Part shown: one piece after another, positions 19,026 through 27,617 of the stretch
How positions within the stretch are numbered: the first letter of the stretch is position 1
Layout of the letters: each line of letters begins with the position of its first letter
Source of the DNA: Candidatus Aalborgicola bjergmarkensis
Lineage (GTDB): Bacteria; Pseudomonadota; Gammaproteobacteria; Burkholderiales; Burkholderiaceae_C
Assembly: GCA_016708725.1 (NCBI GenBank)
Contig: JADJFE010000002.1
Coordinates: 1-64,000, forward strand
Length of the DNA: 64,000 bases
Reading direction: 5' to 3'
Made by a program: the position numbers and the translations under genes
Notes under the pieces: model-generated
The model's database searches: none
What the model saw: only the letters and a program-made list of their open reading frames with translations
What the model was told of the DNA's origin: nothing

Positions 19026-19060
19026 AGTTATACTCCATAAATATCTTTTGGAGTATAACT
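19026..19060. promoter_or_regulatory. 11-bp palindrome containing the ribosome binding site of the next gene
   Basis: AGTTATACTCC (19026-19036) and GGAGTATAACT (19050-19060) are perfect inverted repeats 13 bases apart. The GGAG in the right arm is the only Shine-Dalgarno sequence for the following gene. The site could be an operator, or in RNA a hairpin that hides the ribosome binding site. Confidence 0.65.
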
Positions 19061-20098
19061 TTGGCGATGTTTATAGAGCAATCTGCTGCCGCACAGACTG
19101 CGTATGCAGCCCTGGCTCAGGCTGCGCGCCAGCGCGATCTGCAACGCTCCATTGCTGACTTGCCTGGCGGGTTTGTCAGCAAAAAAATCAAGGGGCTCCA
19201 GTATTGGTATTACCAGTACAAGATGCCCGATGGTCAACCACAGCAGATTTATGTTGGCCCGGATGACGATTCGACGCAGCTCTTGCTATCCGAGCGCCAC
19301 AATCCATCGGCAAAACAAGCCAGAAGTCACCTGGGCACCATGTGTGAGGCTGCTAGCGTTTATGGTTGCTACAGCGTCACGCCCAAGCATGCGCGGGTGT
19401 TGGCCCGACTGGCAGACCACGGACTCTTTCGGGCCGGCGGGGTGCTGGTCGGAACCCATGCCTATCTGTCGTACCAAAACCGCTTTGGCGTGCTCTGGAA
19501 AGGTGGTGAAACTACAGTCGATCTGGATTTTGCACATCCAGGGAGAAATATTTCCCTGGCGATCAACAACGACTTCACAATCGACGCACACGCGGCCATT
19601 GATTCGCTAAAGATGGGCTTTCTTCCCGTGAATGCTGGTACGCGCTATGTAAAGGAAGATGAGCCTGACTTTGATCTGGATTTTCTGACGTGCATCCACC
19701 GTCGGGGGGATGAGCCGGTGTACATTCCCCAACTCAACCTCACACTGCAACCCTTGAAGTTCATGGAATTTTCCATGCAAGACCCCATCGTGTCGGTACT
19801 GATTGCCGCAAGCGGGCCAATCGTTGTGAATGTGCCGCGCCCGGAGCGTTACGCCTTGGCCAAACTTATTTTGTATCGGGAGCGACTCGACAGCAGGCAA
19901 CCGGAGAAGGCGAATAAAGACTTGCTGCAAGCGGCAACCTTGATTGATTACCTTGGTAGCAGCGAACCAGAATCGCTGCAAGGTGCGTGGGATGATTTGC
20001 TGGCGCGTGGCCCCGGTTGGCGTAGCCGAGCCAAAGCAGGGAAAGATGCCTTGCACGCCCGCTATCCCGAAGTCGGGCGCATGCTTGCTATTGCCTGA
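19061..20098 (+). CDS. GSU2403-type nucleotidyltransferase-fold protein
   Basis: A 345-residue protein. After a helical N-terminus and a GGFVSKKIKGLQYWYYQYK stretch it has a nucleotidyltransferase-like core: GVLVGTHAYLSYQNRFGV followed by TVDLDFA, the place of the metal-binding acids. I recognise it as close to the NTP_transf_8/GSU2403 group, whose members often sit in accessory regions and resemble AbiEii-type proteins; activity is unproven. TTG 19061 has GGAG at 7 bases and is favoured; ATG 19067 would be 13 bases away. It ends 17 bases before a convergent gene. No partner antitoxin is visible. Confidence 0.7.
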   Translation: MAMFIEQSAAAQTAYAALAQAARQRDLQRSIADLPGGFVSKKIKGLQYWYYQYKMPDGQPQQIYVGPDDDSTQLLLSERHNPSAKQARSHLGTMCEAASVYGCYSVTPKHARVLARLADHGLFRAGGVLVGTHAYLSYQNRFGVLWKGGETTVDLDFAHPGRNISLAINNDFTIDAHAAIDSLKMGFLPVNAGTRYVKEDEPDFDLDFLTCIHRRGDEPVYIPQLNLTLQPLKFMEFSMQDPIVSVLIAASGPIVVNVPRPERYALAKLILYRERLDSRQPEKANKDLLQAATLIDYLGSSEPESLQGAWDDLLARGPGWRSRAKAGKDALHARYPEVGRMLAIA

Positions 20099-20115
20099 GC
20101 GGGCGCGGCTGGCGC

Positions 20116-20766
20116 CTACGTAGAAGGTTTTCTGAGCTGGCGCAGTTTCAGAAAAGCCAGCGCGGCCATCACCGCATCGTTCAGGGCATCGTGTGCGGGC
20201 CACAGTGGCAGGTGCAGATCGGCCAGCAGGCTGTTAAAGCGCAGGTCAATCGCCCGGCTGTCGCGCGCATGCGGCGGCAGTTGCTGGTATTTGTAGTCGT
20301 AGTACAAGCCCGAGACCTCGATTTGCGCGTGCGGCAGGCCACAGCCCAGCAGCGGCGTGAGCACACGGTTGATCAGCGCCACATCGAACTCCAGGTAGTA
20401 GCCCACCAGGGGACGGCTGCCGATGAAATGCAGCAATTGCAAAACGGCATCCTGCGCGCTGATGCCTTGCGCCACGTCCTGCTCGCGCAAACGGTGCACG
20501 CGCACACTCTCGGGTGAGATGCGTTTTTTATCGGGACGCACCAGCAACTCCAGGCGCTCGCTGGTCATGACGCAGTTGCCACGGATGCGCACGGCGCCAA
20601 TGGCAATGATGTCATCGGTCTTGACGTTCAAACCCGTGGCCTCGCAATCCAGCGCCACCCATTCTTCGACAGGCGGTGGTTCCCACATGAAGCGAAACCG
20701 CGCATCGCGCAACTGGCGTAGCATCCAGCGCCGTTGCAGGGCCAAAAACAAGCCGGACGCCATCAC
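20116..20766 (-). CDS. DEDD-type 3'-5' exonuclease (DNA polymerase III epsilon-like)
   Basis: A 216-residue exonuclease. Exo I is WVALDCEATGLN (Asp and Glu), Exo II lies in LVGYYLEFDVALINR, and Exo III in WPAHDALNDAVMAAL with the histidine of the DEDDh class. The N-terminal 30 residues are basic and hydrophobic. Its start overlaps the stop of the upstream CBS-domain gene (ATGA), so the two are translationally coupled. I recall this pair beside actP in many proteobacteria, where the exonuclease is thought to act in nucleotide or RNA signalling; the true substrate is unknown. Confidence 0.87.
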   Translation of the reverse strand: MMASGLFLALQRRWMLRQLRDARFRFMWEPPPVEEWVALDCEATGLNVKTDDIIAIGAVRIRGNCVMTSERLELLVRPDKKRISPESVRVHRLREQDVAQGISAQDAVLQLLHFIGSRPLVGYYLEFDVALINRVLTPLLGCGLPHAQIEVSGLYYDYKYQQLPPHARDSRAIDLRFNSLLADLHLPLWPAHDALNDAVMAALAFLKLRQLRKPST

Positions 20767-22604
20767 AGATTGTCCAGGTGAAAGCGCTGGTTCAGCAGCA
20801 CTTTGAACTGTTTGACTACACCCAAAGTGTCGTTGAGCAGATCACGGTCCAGGCTGCTGAGTTTGTCAAGCTGGATGCCACCGGATACGGCGTGCCCCGT
20901 GGCCAGTTCCTGTAAGCCGACCTTGAGCTTGAGTTCCATGAAAAAGTGCAGGCTGTCGAGCAGATCGGCGCCGAGTTTGGGTGGAAGCTTTCCTGTAGCC
21001 GTGAGTGCTTCAATACGCCCAACCGTCGATACCGTCGTCAGACGCTGCGCCAGGGCCAGGCTGCGAATGCCGTGTACCAGCGGGAAGGTGCCCACTTTTT
21101 TCAGATCCAGCTGCGCATTGCCCTTGTCTGTGAGCGCCAGAAAACGGTTCCACCAGCCGCTGCTGCTGCCAAAGAAATTGATCGCGGCAGCAAAGCGCGC
21201 CAGCATGGCATCGTTGTCGGTGCTGAGGTCAAAGACCGCACCGCGCACCTGCTCCAGCAGTGCCACATCACCGCATACCGGATGGGCATCCAGAAAGATG
21301 GCCAGTTCCATCAGATTGTCGGGGCTGGCATTCACCGACCACAGCCGCACCATCTGGCTGAAGTTCGCAACACTCTGGCGCCAGTGCGGGTTGCTGACCA
21401 TGATGTTGCCAGGGCATTGCGGATAGCCAAAATCGCTCAGGGCGGCTGAGAATTGTTGGCAAACCTCTGCCAGATCGACACTGGGCACATAGCCGTCGCG
21501 CAGCACCAGGCCATTGTCCTGGTCGGTTTTGAGTACCTGCTCTCCCCTGCCCTCGCTTCCCATGACAAACAGGCAGCTATTGGCCAGCAACTCGGGCGGT
21601 GCCAGCAATTGCCAGGTGCGCTCGAACAGACGCAAATTGAGGTCTTGTACCAGGCGCGCAATCAGATTCACCTTGGTACCGTTGCGGTGCAACAGCGTGA
21701 TCAGGCGCGTGATGAGCAAGGCTGCAGCCTTGAGGGCACCCATGTCCTGGGCAGCCACGATCTGCTCGTTGATCTGGTAAGACTGGTTGGCCAAAAAGCC
21801 AAAGAGATCGAGGGCTTCCAGCACGCCGATGACGTGTGCATCCTCGGCCACCAGCACCCGGTGTACCCGGTGCTTGATGAGTGCAGCCAGCGCGTCGCCA
21901 ATGAGATCGCCGGGGCGCACCGTGATGAGCGCGTAATTGGCCAGATTACCAACCGGCAGTTGGTCCAGCGGTATGCCGCTCAGAATTGCACGCTGCAGGT
22001 CCGAGACCGTGAAAATACCTAATCTGGATGCGGGTGGAGTGCTCTGCGTATCGTTGGTATCGTTGACTAGCACCGTGCCGATGCGCAGGCGCTGAAACGT
22101 CCTGACCACATCCAGCACACTGGTATGGGCATCAACATACTGTGGCGGGTGCACCAAGGCCGCATCCACCCGCGCCATGGTCAGCGACTGCAATTCGTGC
22201 TGGCTTTGGCGCTGCGAGCGCGCCAATAATTTGTTCGACAAATCGGAAAACAGCAAAGCGCCAAACGTCGCATTCTCGGCAATCAGGTGGCTCACCGTCT
22301 GTTTGGCCAGTTGGTACGCCACGACTTCTTCTGTCGCAACAAATTTATTGCTGACCTTGCCGGCAACCAGGCCGCGCCCGTCAAAACAGTCCTCCGGGCC
22401 ATAGGTGGCCAGAACTTCGTTGCCGTCAAATTGCTGGACATAGCCCTTGATGACGATGAACAGGTGCGTCGGCTCCGTACCAATAGCCAGAATCACTGCA
22501 CCTTCGGGAAAGTAGGCAATGTCGATGCTATCGCGCACCAGACGCTGTTCTTGCAGCGTAAGGCAATCAAAGGGCGACGCCGAAAAGTTGAAAGCACTGG
22601 GCAT
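20763..22604 (-). CDS. cyclic nucleotide-binding / CBS domain / DUF294 nucleotidyltransferase-like protein
   Basis: A 613-residue regulatory protein with an N-terminal cyclic-nucleotide-binding domain (about 1-130; FPEGAVILAIG and HLFIVIKGYVQQF). Two CBS motifs follow (about 145-265; SVLDVVRTFQRLRIGTVLV and ALIKHRVHRVLVAEDAHVIG), which usually bind adenosine nucleotides. Then comes a DUF294 nucleotidyltransferase-like domain with FVMGSEGRGEQVLKTDQDN and its C-terminal partner domain. The GSEGR...DQDN motif is that of GlnD-like transferases. It is divergent from yjcH-actP and coupled to the exonuclease, so a role in controlling acetate uptake or its signalling is a fair inference. Confidence 0.88.
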   Translation of the reverse strand: MPSAFNFSASPFDCLTLQEQRLVRDSIDIAYFPEGAVILAIGTEPTHLFIVIKGYVQQFDGNEVLATYGPEDCFDGRGLVAGKVSNKFVATEEVVAYQLAKQTVSHLIAENATFGALLFSDLSNKLLARSQRQSQHELQSLTMARVDAALVHPPQYVDAHTSVLDVVRTFQRLRIGTVLVNDTNDTQSTPPASRLGIFTVSDLQRAILSGIPLDQLPVGNLANYALITVRPGDLIGDALAALIKHRVHRVLVAEDAHVIGVLEALDLFGFLANQSYQINEQIVAAQDMGALKAAALLITRLITLLHRNGTKVNLIARLVQDLNLRLFERTWQLLAPPELLANSCLFVMGSEGRGEQVLKTDQDNGLVLRDGYVPSVDLAEVCQQFSAALSDFGYPQCPGNIMVSNPHWRQSVANFSQMVRLWSVNASPDNLMELAIFLDAHPVCGDVALLEQVRGAVFDLSTDNDAMLARFAAAINFFGSSSGWWNRFLALTDKGNAQLDLKKVGTFPLVHGIRSLALAQRLTTVSTVGRIEALTATGKLPPKLGADLLDSLHFFMELKLKVGLQELATGHAVSGGIQLDKLSSLDRDLLNDTLGVVKQFKVLLNQRFHLDNL

Positions 22605-22680
22605 GGACGTTCTCGTACATCAAAAGGCCGGGCATGCGATACTTTGACGGTACTTATTCAAAAATGAGGAGATTTATATT

Positions 22681-22998
22681 ATGGTTGATGCGGTTAATCC
22701 CATGGTGGCCAGAATCGAGGCCAATCCCAAGTACCACGAATTACGCCGCAAACGCAATTCCCTTGGCTGGTTTTTAGCCGCCTTGATGATGCTGGTGTAC
22801 TACGGCTACATCGCGCTGATTGCTTTCAACAAGCCGTTTCTGGCACAGCCCATCGGTTCGGGAGTAACTACGCTGGGGATACCGATTGGCATGGGTGTCA
22901 TCGTTTTCACCATCATCATTACCGGCTTGTATGTAAGACGCGCCAATGACGAATTCGACCGCCTGACGGCCGAGATTCTGAAAGAGGCCGCCAAATGA
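22681..22998 (+). CDS. yjcH: DUF485 inner-membrane protein YjcH
   Basis: A 105-residue protein with two membrane segments (WFLAALMMLVYYGYIALIAF and GIPIGMGVIVFTIIITGLYV) and a charged C-terminus NDEFDRLTAEILKEA, the standard DUF485 form. It overlaps actP by 4 bases and is preceded by AGGAG at 11 bases from ATG. In enterobacteria yjcH lies between acs and actP. Its function is unknown; association with the acetate permease is inferred from the constant gene pair. Confidence 0.93.
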   Translation: MVDAVNPMVARIEANPKYHELRRKRNSLGWFLAALMMLVYYGYIALIAFNKPFLAQPIGSGVTTLGIPIGMGVIVFTIIITGLYVRRANDEFDRLTAEILKEAAK

Positions 22999-24725
22999 CC
23001 TCGCAAATTTTGCCATCTCTGTTGGCCCTGGTGGCCATGGTCGCAGTCGGCGCGGCACACGCTGCTGGCGCCGACCTGGGCCAGGTGGACAAACAAGCCA
23101 CCAACTGGGTGGCCATCGGCATGTTCGGCACGTTTGTGGTGTTGACCTTGTTCATCACCAAATGGGCTGCAGCCAGAACCAAATCCGCTGCTGATTTTTA
23201 CACCGGCGGTGGCGGCATCACCGGCTTTCAGAATGGGCTGGCTATTGCAGGCGACTACATGTCGGCGGCCTCCTTCCTGGGCATTTCGGCAGCGGTCATG
23301 GCTTCCGGCTACGATGGCCTGATCTACTCGATTGGTTTTTTGGTCGGCTGGCCGGTGATTACCTTCCTGATGGCCGAGCGGCTGCGCAACCTGGGCAAGT
23401 TCACCTTCGCCGACGTGGCGGGCTACCGTTTTCAGCAACGTCCAATTCGCATATTTGCCGCATCCGGCACGCTGGTGGTGGTTGCGTTTTACCTGATTGC
23501 ACAGATGGTGGGTGCCGGTTCCCTGATCAAACTGCTGTTTGGCCTGGACTACTGGATGGCGGTGGTGATTGTGGGCGCGCTGATGATGATCTACGTGCTG
23601 TTTGGCGGCATGACCGCTACCACCTGGGTGCAGATCATCAAGGCCTGTCTGTTGCTGTCGGGCGTGACCTTCATGGCCTTAGCCGTGATGGCGCAATATG
23701 GTTTCAGCTTTGAAGCCCTGTTTGCCAAGGCCGTGGCCGTGAAGACCGACATCGCTGTCAACTCAGGCAAACAAGCCGAAGAAGCGGCCCAGATCGGTCT
23801 GGCTATCATGGGGCCGGGAGGCTTTGTCAAGGACCCGATTTCGGCCATTTCCTTTGGCATGGCGCTGATGTTCGGCACCGCCGGACTGCCGCACATCCTG
23901 ATGCGCTTTTTCACCGTGCCCGATGCCAAGCAGGCGCGCAAATCGGTGTTCTGGGCGACGACCTGGATCGGTTACTTTTACATGCTGATCTTCATCATCG
24001 GCTTTGGTGCCATCACACTGGTGCTGACCAATCCCGAATATGCGGATACGGCCAAGGGCATCATCAAAGGCGGTGGCGGCTCGGCCAACATGGCGGCAGT
24101 GCTGGTGGCCAAAGCCGTTGGCGGCAATGTGTTTTACGGCTTTATCTCCGCCGTGGCCTTTGCCACCATCCTGGCCGTGGTTGCGGGTCTGACGCTCTCG
24201 GGCGCCTCGGCCGTGTCGCACGACATTTATGCCACCGTCATCAAACAAGGCAAATGCGACAGCGCCTCCGAGCTCAAGGTGTCGCGTCTGACCACCCTGG
24301 CTTTAGGGATTGTGGCCGTTACCCTGGGAATACTCTTTGAAAAGCAGAACATTGCCTTCATGGTGTCGCTGGCATTTGCCATCGCGGCTTCGGCCAATTT
24401 TCCGGTGCTGTTCATGTCGGTGCTGTGGAAAGACTGCACGACCAAGGGCGCAGTCATCGGCGGCTTCCTGGGGCTGATCTCCTCGGTCGCGCTGACGGTA
24501 GTTTCGCCTTCGGTCTGGGAAGCGACCCTGGGTAACCCCAAGGGTTCGTCCTTGTTTCCCTACTCCTCGCCCGCGCTCTTTTCCATGACCATTGGTTTTG
24601 TGGGCGTATGGCTGTTCTCGCTACTGGACCGCAGCCCGCAAGCGGCCCGTGAGCGCGATGCGTACAAAGCACAGCAAGTCCGCTCCGAAACCGGATTGGG
24701 CTCCTCTGCTGCTGCTGCGCATTGA
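22995..24725 (+). CDS. actP: cation/acetate symporter ActP
   Basis: ActP is a sodium:solute symporter family permease that takes up acetate and related short acids. The 576-residue product has an N-terminal signal-like segment, about 13-14 membrane segments, the family stretch ADFYTGGGGITGFQNGLAIAG (in part), LGISAAVMASGYDG and GTAGLPHILMRFFTVPDAKQ. It is slightly longer than the E. coli protein because of an inserted loop (about residues 240-275, VAVKTDIAVNSGKQAEEAAQ). It is coupled to yjcH by an ATGA overlap. With PrpE it points to use of C2/C3 acids. Confidence 0.94.
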   Translation: MTSQILPSLLALVAMVAVGAAHAAGADLGQVDKQATNWVAIGMFGTFVVLTLFITKWAAARTKSAADFYTGGGGITGFQNGLAIAGDYMSAASFLGISAAVMASGYDGLIYSIGFLVGWPVITFLMAERLRNLGKFTFADVAGYRFQQRPIRIFAASGTLVVVAFYLIAQMVGAGSLIKLLFGLDYWMAVVIVGALMMIYVLFGGMTATTWVQIIKACLLLSGVTFMALAVMAQYGFSFEALFAKAVAVKTDIAVNSGKQAEEAAQIGLAIMGPGGFVKDPISAISFGMALMFGTAGLPHILMRFFTVPDAKQARKSVFWATTWIGYFYMLIFIIGFGAITLVLTNPEYADTAKGIIKGGGGSANMAAVLVAKAVGGNVFYGFISAVAFATILAVVAGLTLSGASAVSHDIYATVIKQGKCDSASELKVSRLTTLALGIVAVTLGILFEKQNIAFMVSLAFAIAASANFPVLFMSVLWKDCTTKGAVIGGFLGLISSVALTVVSPSVWEATLGNPKGSSLFPYSSPALFSMTIGFVGVWLFSLLDRSPQAARERDAYKAQQVRSETGLGSSAAAAH

Positions 24726-24729
24726 AGTA

Positions 24730-25524
24730 ATGTCCACCCCGCATCCCGCCCCTGTTGTGCTGGTGACTGGCGCGGCCCGCCGATTGGGCCGTGAAATTGC
24801 CCTGACGCTGGCCGCTGCGGGCTGGTGCGTGGCGGTACATTACCGTGACTCAGCGCAGGATGCTATTACTACAGTAGCTGACTGCGCACGTCTGACAAGC
24901 GGTGCAGCGGCTTTTCATTGTGATCTGGCCAACGAGGACGCTGTGCGTGCATTATTGCCGCGTGTGCTGGAACAATTGTGCCGGGTCGATGCCCTGGTCA
25001 ACAGCGCTTCCAACTTTGAACACGACACGCCGGCGACATTCAGCTTTGCGGCTTTGGAGAAGCATCTGCGCAGCAACACCGCAGCGCCGGTGTTGCTGGC
25101 GCAAGCCCTGTACCAGCACATGCAGGCACGCTTCCCGCAGGAGTCCGATGTTCCGGCGCCAACGACCGGCGTTGTGGTCAACCTGCTGGACCAGAAGCTG
25201 TGGAACCAGAACCCGGATTTTTTCAGCTATACGCTCTCCAAAGCCGCGCTGGAAGCCGCCAACACCATGCTGGCCATTGCCCTGAGCCCGCGTTTGCGCG
25301 TGGTGGGGGTCGCACCGGGCCTGACGCTGACGAGCTACCTGCTGGACGATGCCAAATTTGCAGCGCTGCACAAAATGTCCCCCCTGGGGCGGTCTTCCAC
25401 CGCACAAGACGTTGCATCCGCCGTGCTGTTTGCCTTGCAAAACCAATCCATCACCGGCACCACCTTGCTGGTGGACGGCGGCCAGCACCTGATGCGTTTT
25501 GCGCGCGATTTTTCCTTGATGTGA
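24730..25524 (+). CDS. short-chain dehydrogenase, dihydromonapterin/pteridine reductase-like
   Basis: A 264-residue SDR. The nucleotide-binding motif is TGAARRLGREIA, whose Arg-Arg form (TGxxRRxG) is typical of pteridine reductases such as FolM and uses NADPH. NLLDQKLWNQNPDFFSYTLSK holds the catalytic Tyr and Lys, followed by VGVAPG. The following gene is folB, which supports a role in pterin or folate metabolism. ATG 24730 is chosen; the frame open upstream lies inside actP. Bases 24885-24902, coding for part of DCARLTSGA, match the interspersed repeat, so this surface segment may be repeat-derived. Confidence 0.85.
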   Translation: MSTPHPAPVVLVTGAARRLGREIALTLAAAGWCVAVHYRDSAQDAITTVADCARLTSGAAAFHCDLANEDAVRALLPRVLEQLCRVDALVNSASNFEHDTPATFSFAALEKHLRSNTAAPVLLAQALYQHMQARFPQESDVPAPTTGVVVNLLDQKLWNQNPDFFSYTLSKAALEAANTMLAIALSPRLRVVGVAPGLTLTSYLLDDAKFAALHKMSPLGRSSTAQDVASAVLFALQNQSITGTTLLVDGGQHLMRFARDFSLM

Positions 25525-25538
25525 GCTTATATCCCCCC

Positions 25539-25916
25539 ATGCGACCCGCACCCACCACGGGAACCCAGATTCTGACGCTCACCGGCTTGCGTTTTGACGC
25601 CAGCTTAGGGATTCTGGCTTCAGAAATCGACCGCCCCCAGCCGATTCAGGTCGATGCCGAACTCTCCTTAGGGCCACAACCCCTGCTGCCGCGCGACGAC
25701 GACATTCACCACGTGCTGGACTACCGCAAGGTGCGCCAGATCATCATCAACGAATGCACTGCCGAACACGTCAACCTGCTGGAGAGCCTGATTGGAAAAC
25801 TGGCGCACCGCCTGATGCAATTGCCGGGCGTTCTGGGCGTGCGGGTCAGAATCGCCAAGCTGCGCATCTTTGATGATTGCGAAGTAGCCATCCGGGTTGA
25901 AACCGGGCAGTGGTGA
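25539..25916 (+). CDS. folB: dihydroneopterin aldolase
   Basis: FolB converts dihydroneopterin to hydroxymethyl-dihydropterin and glycolaldehyde in folate synthesis. The 125-residue product has LRFDASLGILASEIDRPQPI, HHVLDYRKVRQII, the conserved HVNLLESLIGKLAHRL with the active-site Glu, and a C-terminal VRIAKLRIF with Lys. Length is normal. It lies 14 bases downstream of the pteridine reductase-like SDR. ATG 25539 fits the family start; a longer frame is a shadow inside the SDR. Confidence 0.92.
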   Translation: MRPAPTTGTQILTLTGLRFDASLGILASEIDRPQPIQVDAELSLGPQPLLPRDDDIHHVLDYRKVRQIIINECTAEHVNLLESLIGKLAHRLMQLPGVLGVRVRIAKLRIFDDCEVAIRVETGQW

Positions 25917-25989
25917 TACGGATCATCCACAGGGGCCAGCGGGCGACTTGCACACCCGCCGATTTTTTGAAACTGCTGGAGAAAACACC

Positions 25990-26127
25990 ATGAGCAAAGT
26001 TGCCCTTCGTTTGCCCGATTCACTGCACCAGTTTGCCAAAAAAATGGCAGCGCAAGATGATGCATCCTTGAATCAATTCATCGTGACCCGGAACGTGTCA
26101 ATGACTTTGCTACACCTGGCTTCATAA
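25990..26127 (+). pseudogene. HicB/Arc-type antitoxin-like gene, truncated by an IS3 element
   Basis: ATG 25990, behind GGAGA, opens MSKVALRLPDSLHQFAKKMA, then QDDASLNQFIVT, the ribbon-helix-helix-like start of the small HicB-type DNA-binding proteins. After that the sequence changes to RNVSMTLLHLAS and stops, just where the IS3-family element begins. About the first 33 residues are original. No toxin gene remains alongside. The identity is by resemblance only. Confidence 0.6.
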
Positions 26128-27177
26128 ATTTACTGTGCGGGGCTGTGTTGGTTCAGTGGTTTTCTTTTCCTCCTGTGGTGGGTTGATCCACGCGGCTGTT
26201 GGCATGGGTTTTAGGCTTGGGCGCACGCCCTTGAAGCGATTTGGTGTTGCGTCAAATGCTGCGTTGAGCGTCGCTTGGCGCGTCTCGCGTATAGCCAGTG
26301 CCTGCCCGTAGTGCACGCTGTGGGGTGTCATGTAACCGATCCCTGAATGGCGGTGCTGGTCGTTGTACCAGGGAAAGAAGGTTTGACAATGGCTTCTGGC
26401 GTCTTCGATGCTGCCAAAGCGCTCTGGGAAATCGGGGCGATTTTTCATGGTCTTGAACTGCGATTCCGAATACGGGTTGTCATCCGAGGTGTAGGGACGG
26501 CTGTGGCTTTTTGCAACATCCAGATCAACCAACAAACTGGCCACCGGCTTGGAGCGCATGGAGGTTCCGCGATCAGCATGCAGCGTGAGTTTTCCGGGCA
26601 TCACATCGTGACGAGACACGGTATCGGCAATGAGCTGCTGAGCCAGCTCAGCGCTCTCGCGCGGTGCAATCATCCAGCCTACAACGTATCGGCTGAAGAT
26701 ATCCAGGATGACGTACAGGTGAAAGTAAGTCCATTTGGCCGGCCCCTTGAGTTTGGTGATGTCCCACGACCAGACTTGGTTGGGCGCGGTGGCCAGCAGT
26801 TCCGGCTTGGCATAGGCCGGGTGGCTGCGTTGGCTGCGGCGCTCGGCACTGCTGGCGTTGGCAGCCAGCAAACGGTACATGGTACGCACCGAGCCCAGGT
26901 AGACGCCCTCATCGAGCAAGGTGGCGTGCACCTCCGCCGGAGCGGTATCAACAAAACGCTCGCTGCACAGAGCCTGCAACACCAACGCTTGTTCCATCTC
27001 ACTCAAGGCCAGGGGCGAGCGTGGACGTGCTGGTCTTGGCACCACCGGTGGCCCCACAAAGGCGGCACGGTGCGCACGCGCCTCGTGTCGGTCTATGGCA
27101 CCACGCCACAGTCCCATGGCGGTACAAGCCGCACTAGTGCCCAGGGCTGGTGCCAGTTCGTAGACGCCGGCCATCAA
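26122..27177 (-). CDS. IS3-family transposase OrfB (DDE integrase domain)
   Basis: A 351-residue product with a HTH_21-like region and an integrase core. The catalytic acids are visible in WSWDITKLKG (Asp), LTLHADRGTSM (Asp) and NPYSESQFKTMKN (Glu), with IGYMTPHSVHYG near the end, the usual IS3 pattern. It overlaps orfA by 4 bases (ATGA), so OrfB could be made by coupling or the two could be joined by frameshifting. The frame is complete, so the element may still be active. Confidence 0.9.
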   Translation of the reverse strand: MMAGVYELAPALGTSAACTAMGLWRGAIDRHEARAHRAAFVGPPVVPRPARPRSPLALSEMEQALVLQALCSERFVDTAPAEVHATLLDEGVYLGSVRTMYRLLAANASSAERRSQRSHPAYAKPELLATAPNQVWSWDITKLKGPAKWTYFHLYVILDIFSRYVVGWMIAPRESAELAQQLIADTVSRHDVMPGKLTLHADRGTSMRSKPVASLLVDLDVAKSHSRPYTSDDNPYSESQFKTMKNRPDFPERFGSIEDARSHCQTFFPWYNDQHRHSGIGYMTPHSVHYGQALAIRETRQATLNAAFDATPNRFKGVRPSLKPMPTAAWINPPQEEKKTTEPTQPRTVNL

Positions 27178-27617
27178 GGACTCGCGAACCTGGTCGGCGG
27201 TGTGAGTTGATCGAGCAATGCGGCAACTTTTTTTTGGACGTCAATAACCAACTGCGCATTGCGCAGTTGCACTAACAGCCGGTCGCGCTCATGCGTCACC
27301 AACGCTAATTGTTTGAGCTCAGCACGAGCCGGGTCTGCTTTGGGACCACGTTTTGTGACCGTAGCGTCTGACAATTCACCGGCTGCATATTGGCGCCGCC
27401 ATGTGGCCAGCGACGAGGAGTAAACGCCCTCGCGACGCATCAGTGCACCGATTTCGCCAGGCTTGGTGCACGCGGCAGCGGCAAGCACAATGCGGCGTTT
27501 ATCGGTATTTGTAATGTTGCGACGTTTGGCAACGGCCACGACTTCGGAATCTATGCTGGGTGACAACGGCCGCGCCGATTCAGGCGCATTTTCAGTCGCC
27601 CTTCGGGCTCCTTGCAA
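27174..27617 (-). CDS. IS3-family transposase OrfA (helix-turn-helix)
   Basis: A 147-residue product. The central KRRNITNTDKRRIVLAAAAC with KPGEIGALMRREGVYSSSLA is a helix-turn-helix of the HTH_Tnp_1 kind, followed by a leucine-zipper-like QLALVTHERDRLLVQLRNAQ. The first 30 residues (before VAVAKRRN) are encoded by terminal sequence shared with the adjoining element, so the true start may be further in. Confidence 0.85.
   Translation of the reverse strand: MQGARRATENAPESARPLSPSIDSEVVAVAKRRNITNTDKRRIVLAAAACTKPGEIGALMRREGVYSSSLATWRRQYAAGELSDATVTKRGPKADPARAELKQLALVTHERDRLLVQLRNAQLVIDVQKKVAALLDQLTPPTRFASP

Larger units (their letters stand above)
26090..27617 (-). mobile_element. IS3-family insertion sequence
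   Basis: Two overlapping minus-strand ORFs form an IS3-type orfA-orfB pair with a DDE transposase. Ends are not certain: the left end lies between 26085 and 26120, inside the truncated antitoxin gene, and the right end lies within about 27575-27617, against the IS1634-like element. A TGxxAATGxxxxTG pattern seen near both ends is a weak candidate for terminal inverted repeats. Confidence 0.8.
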
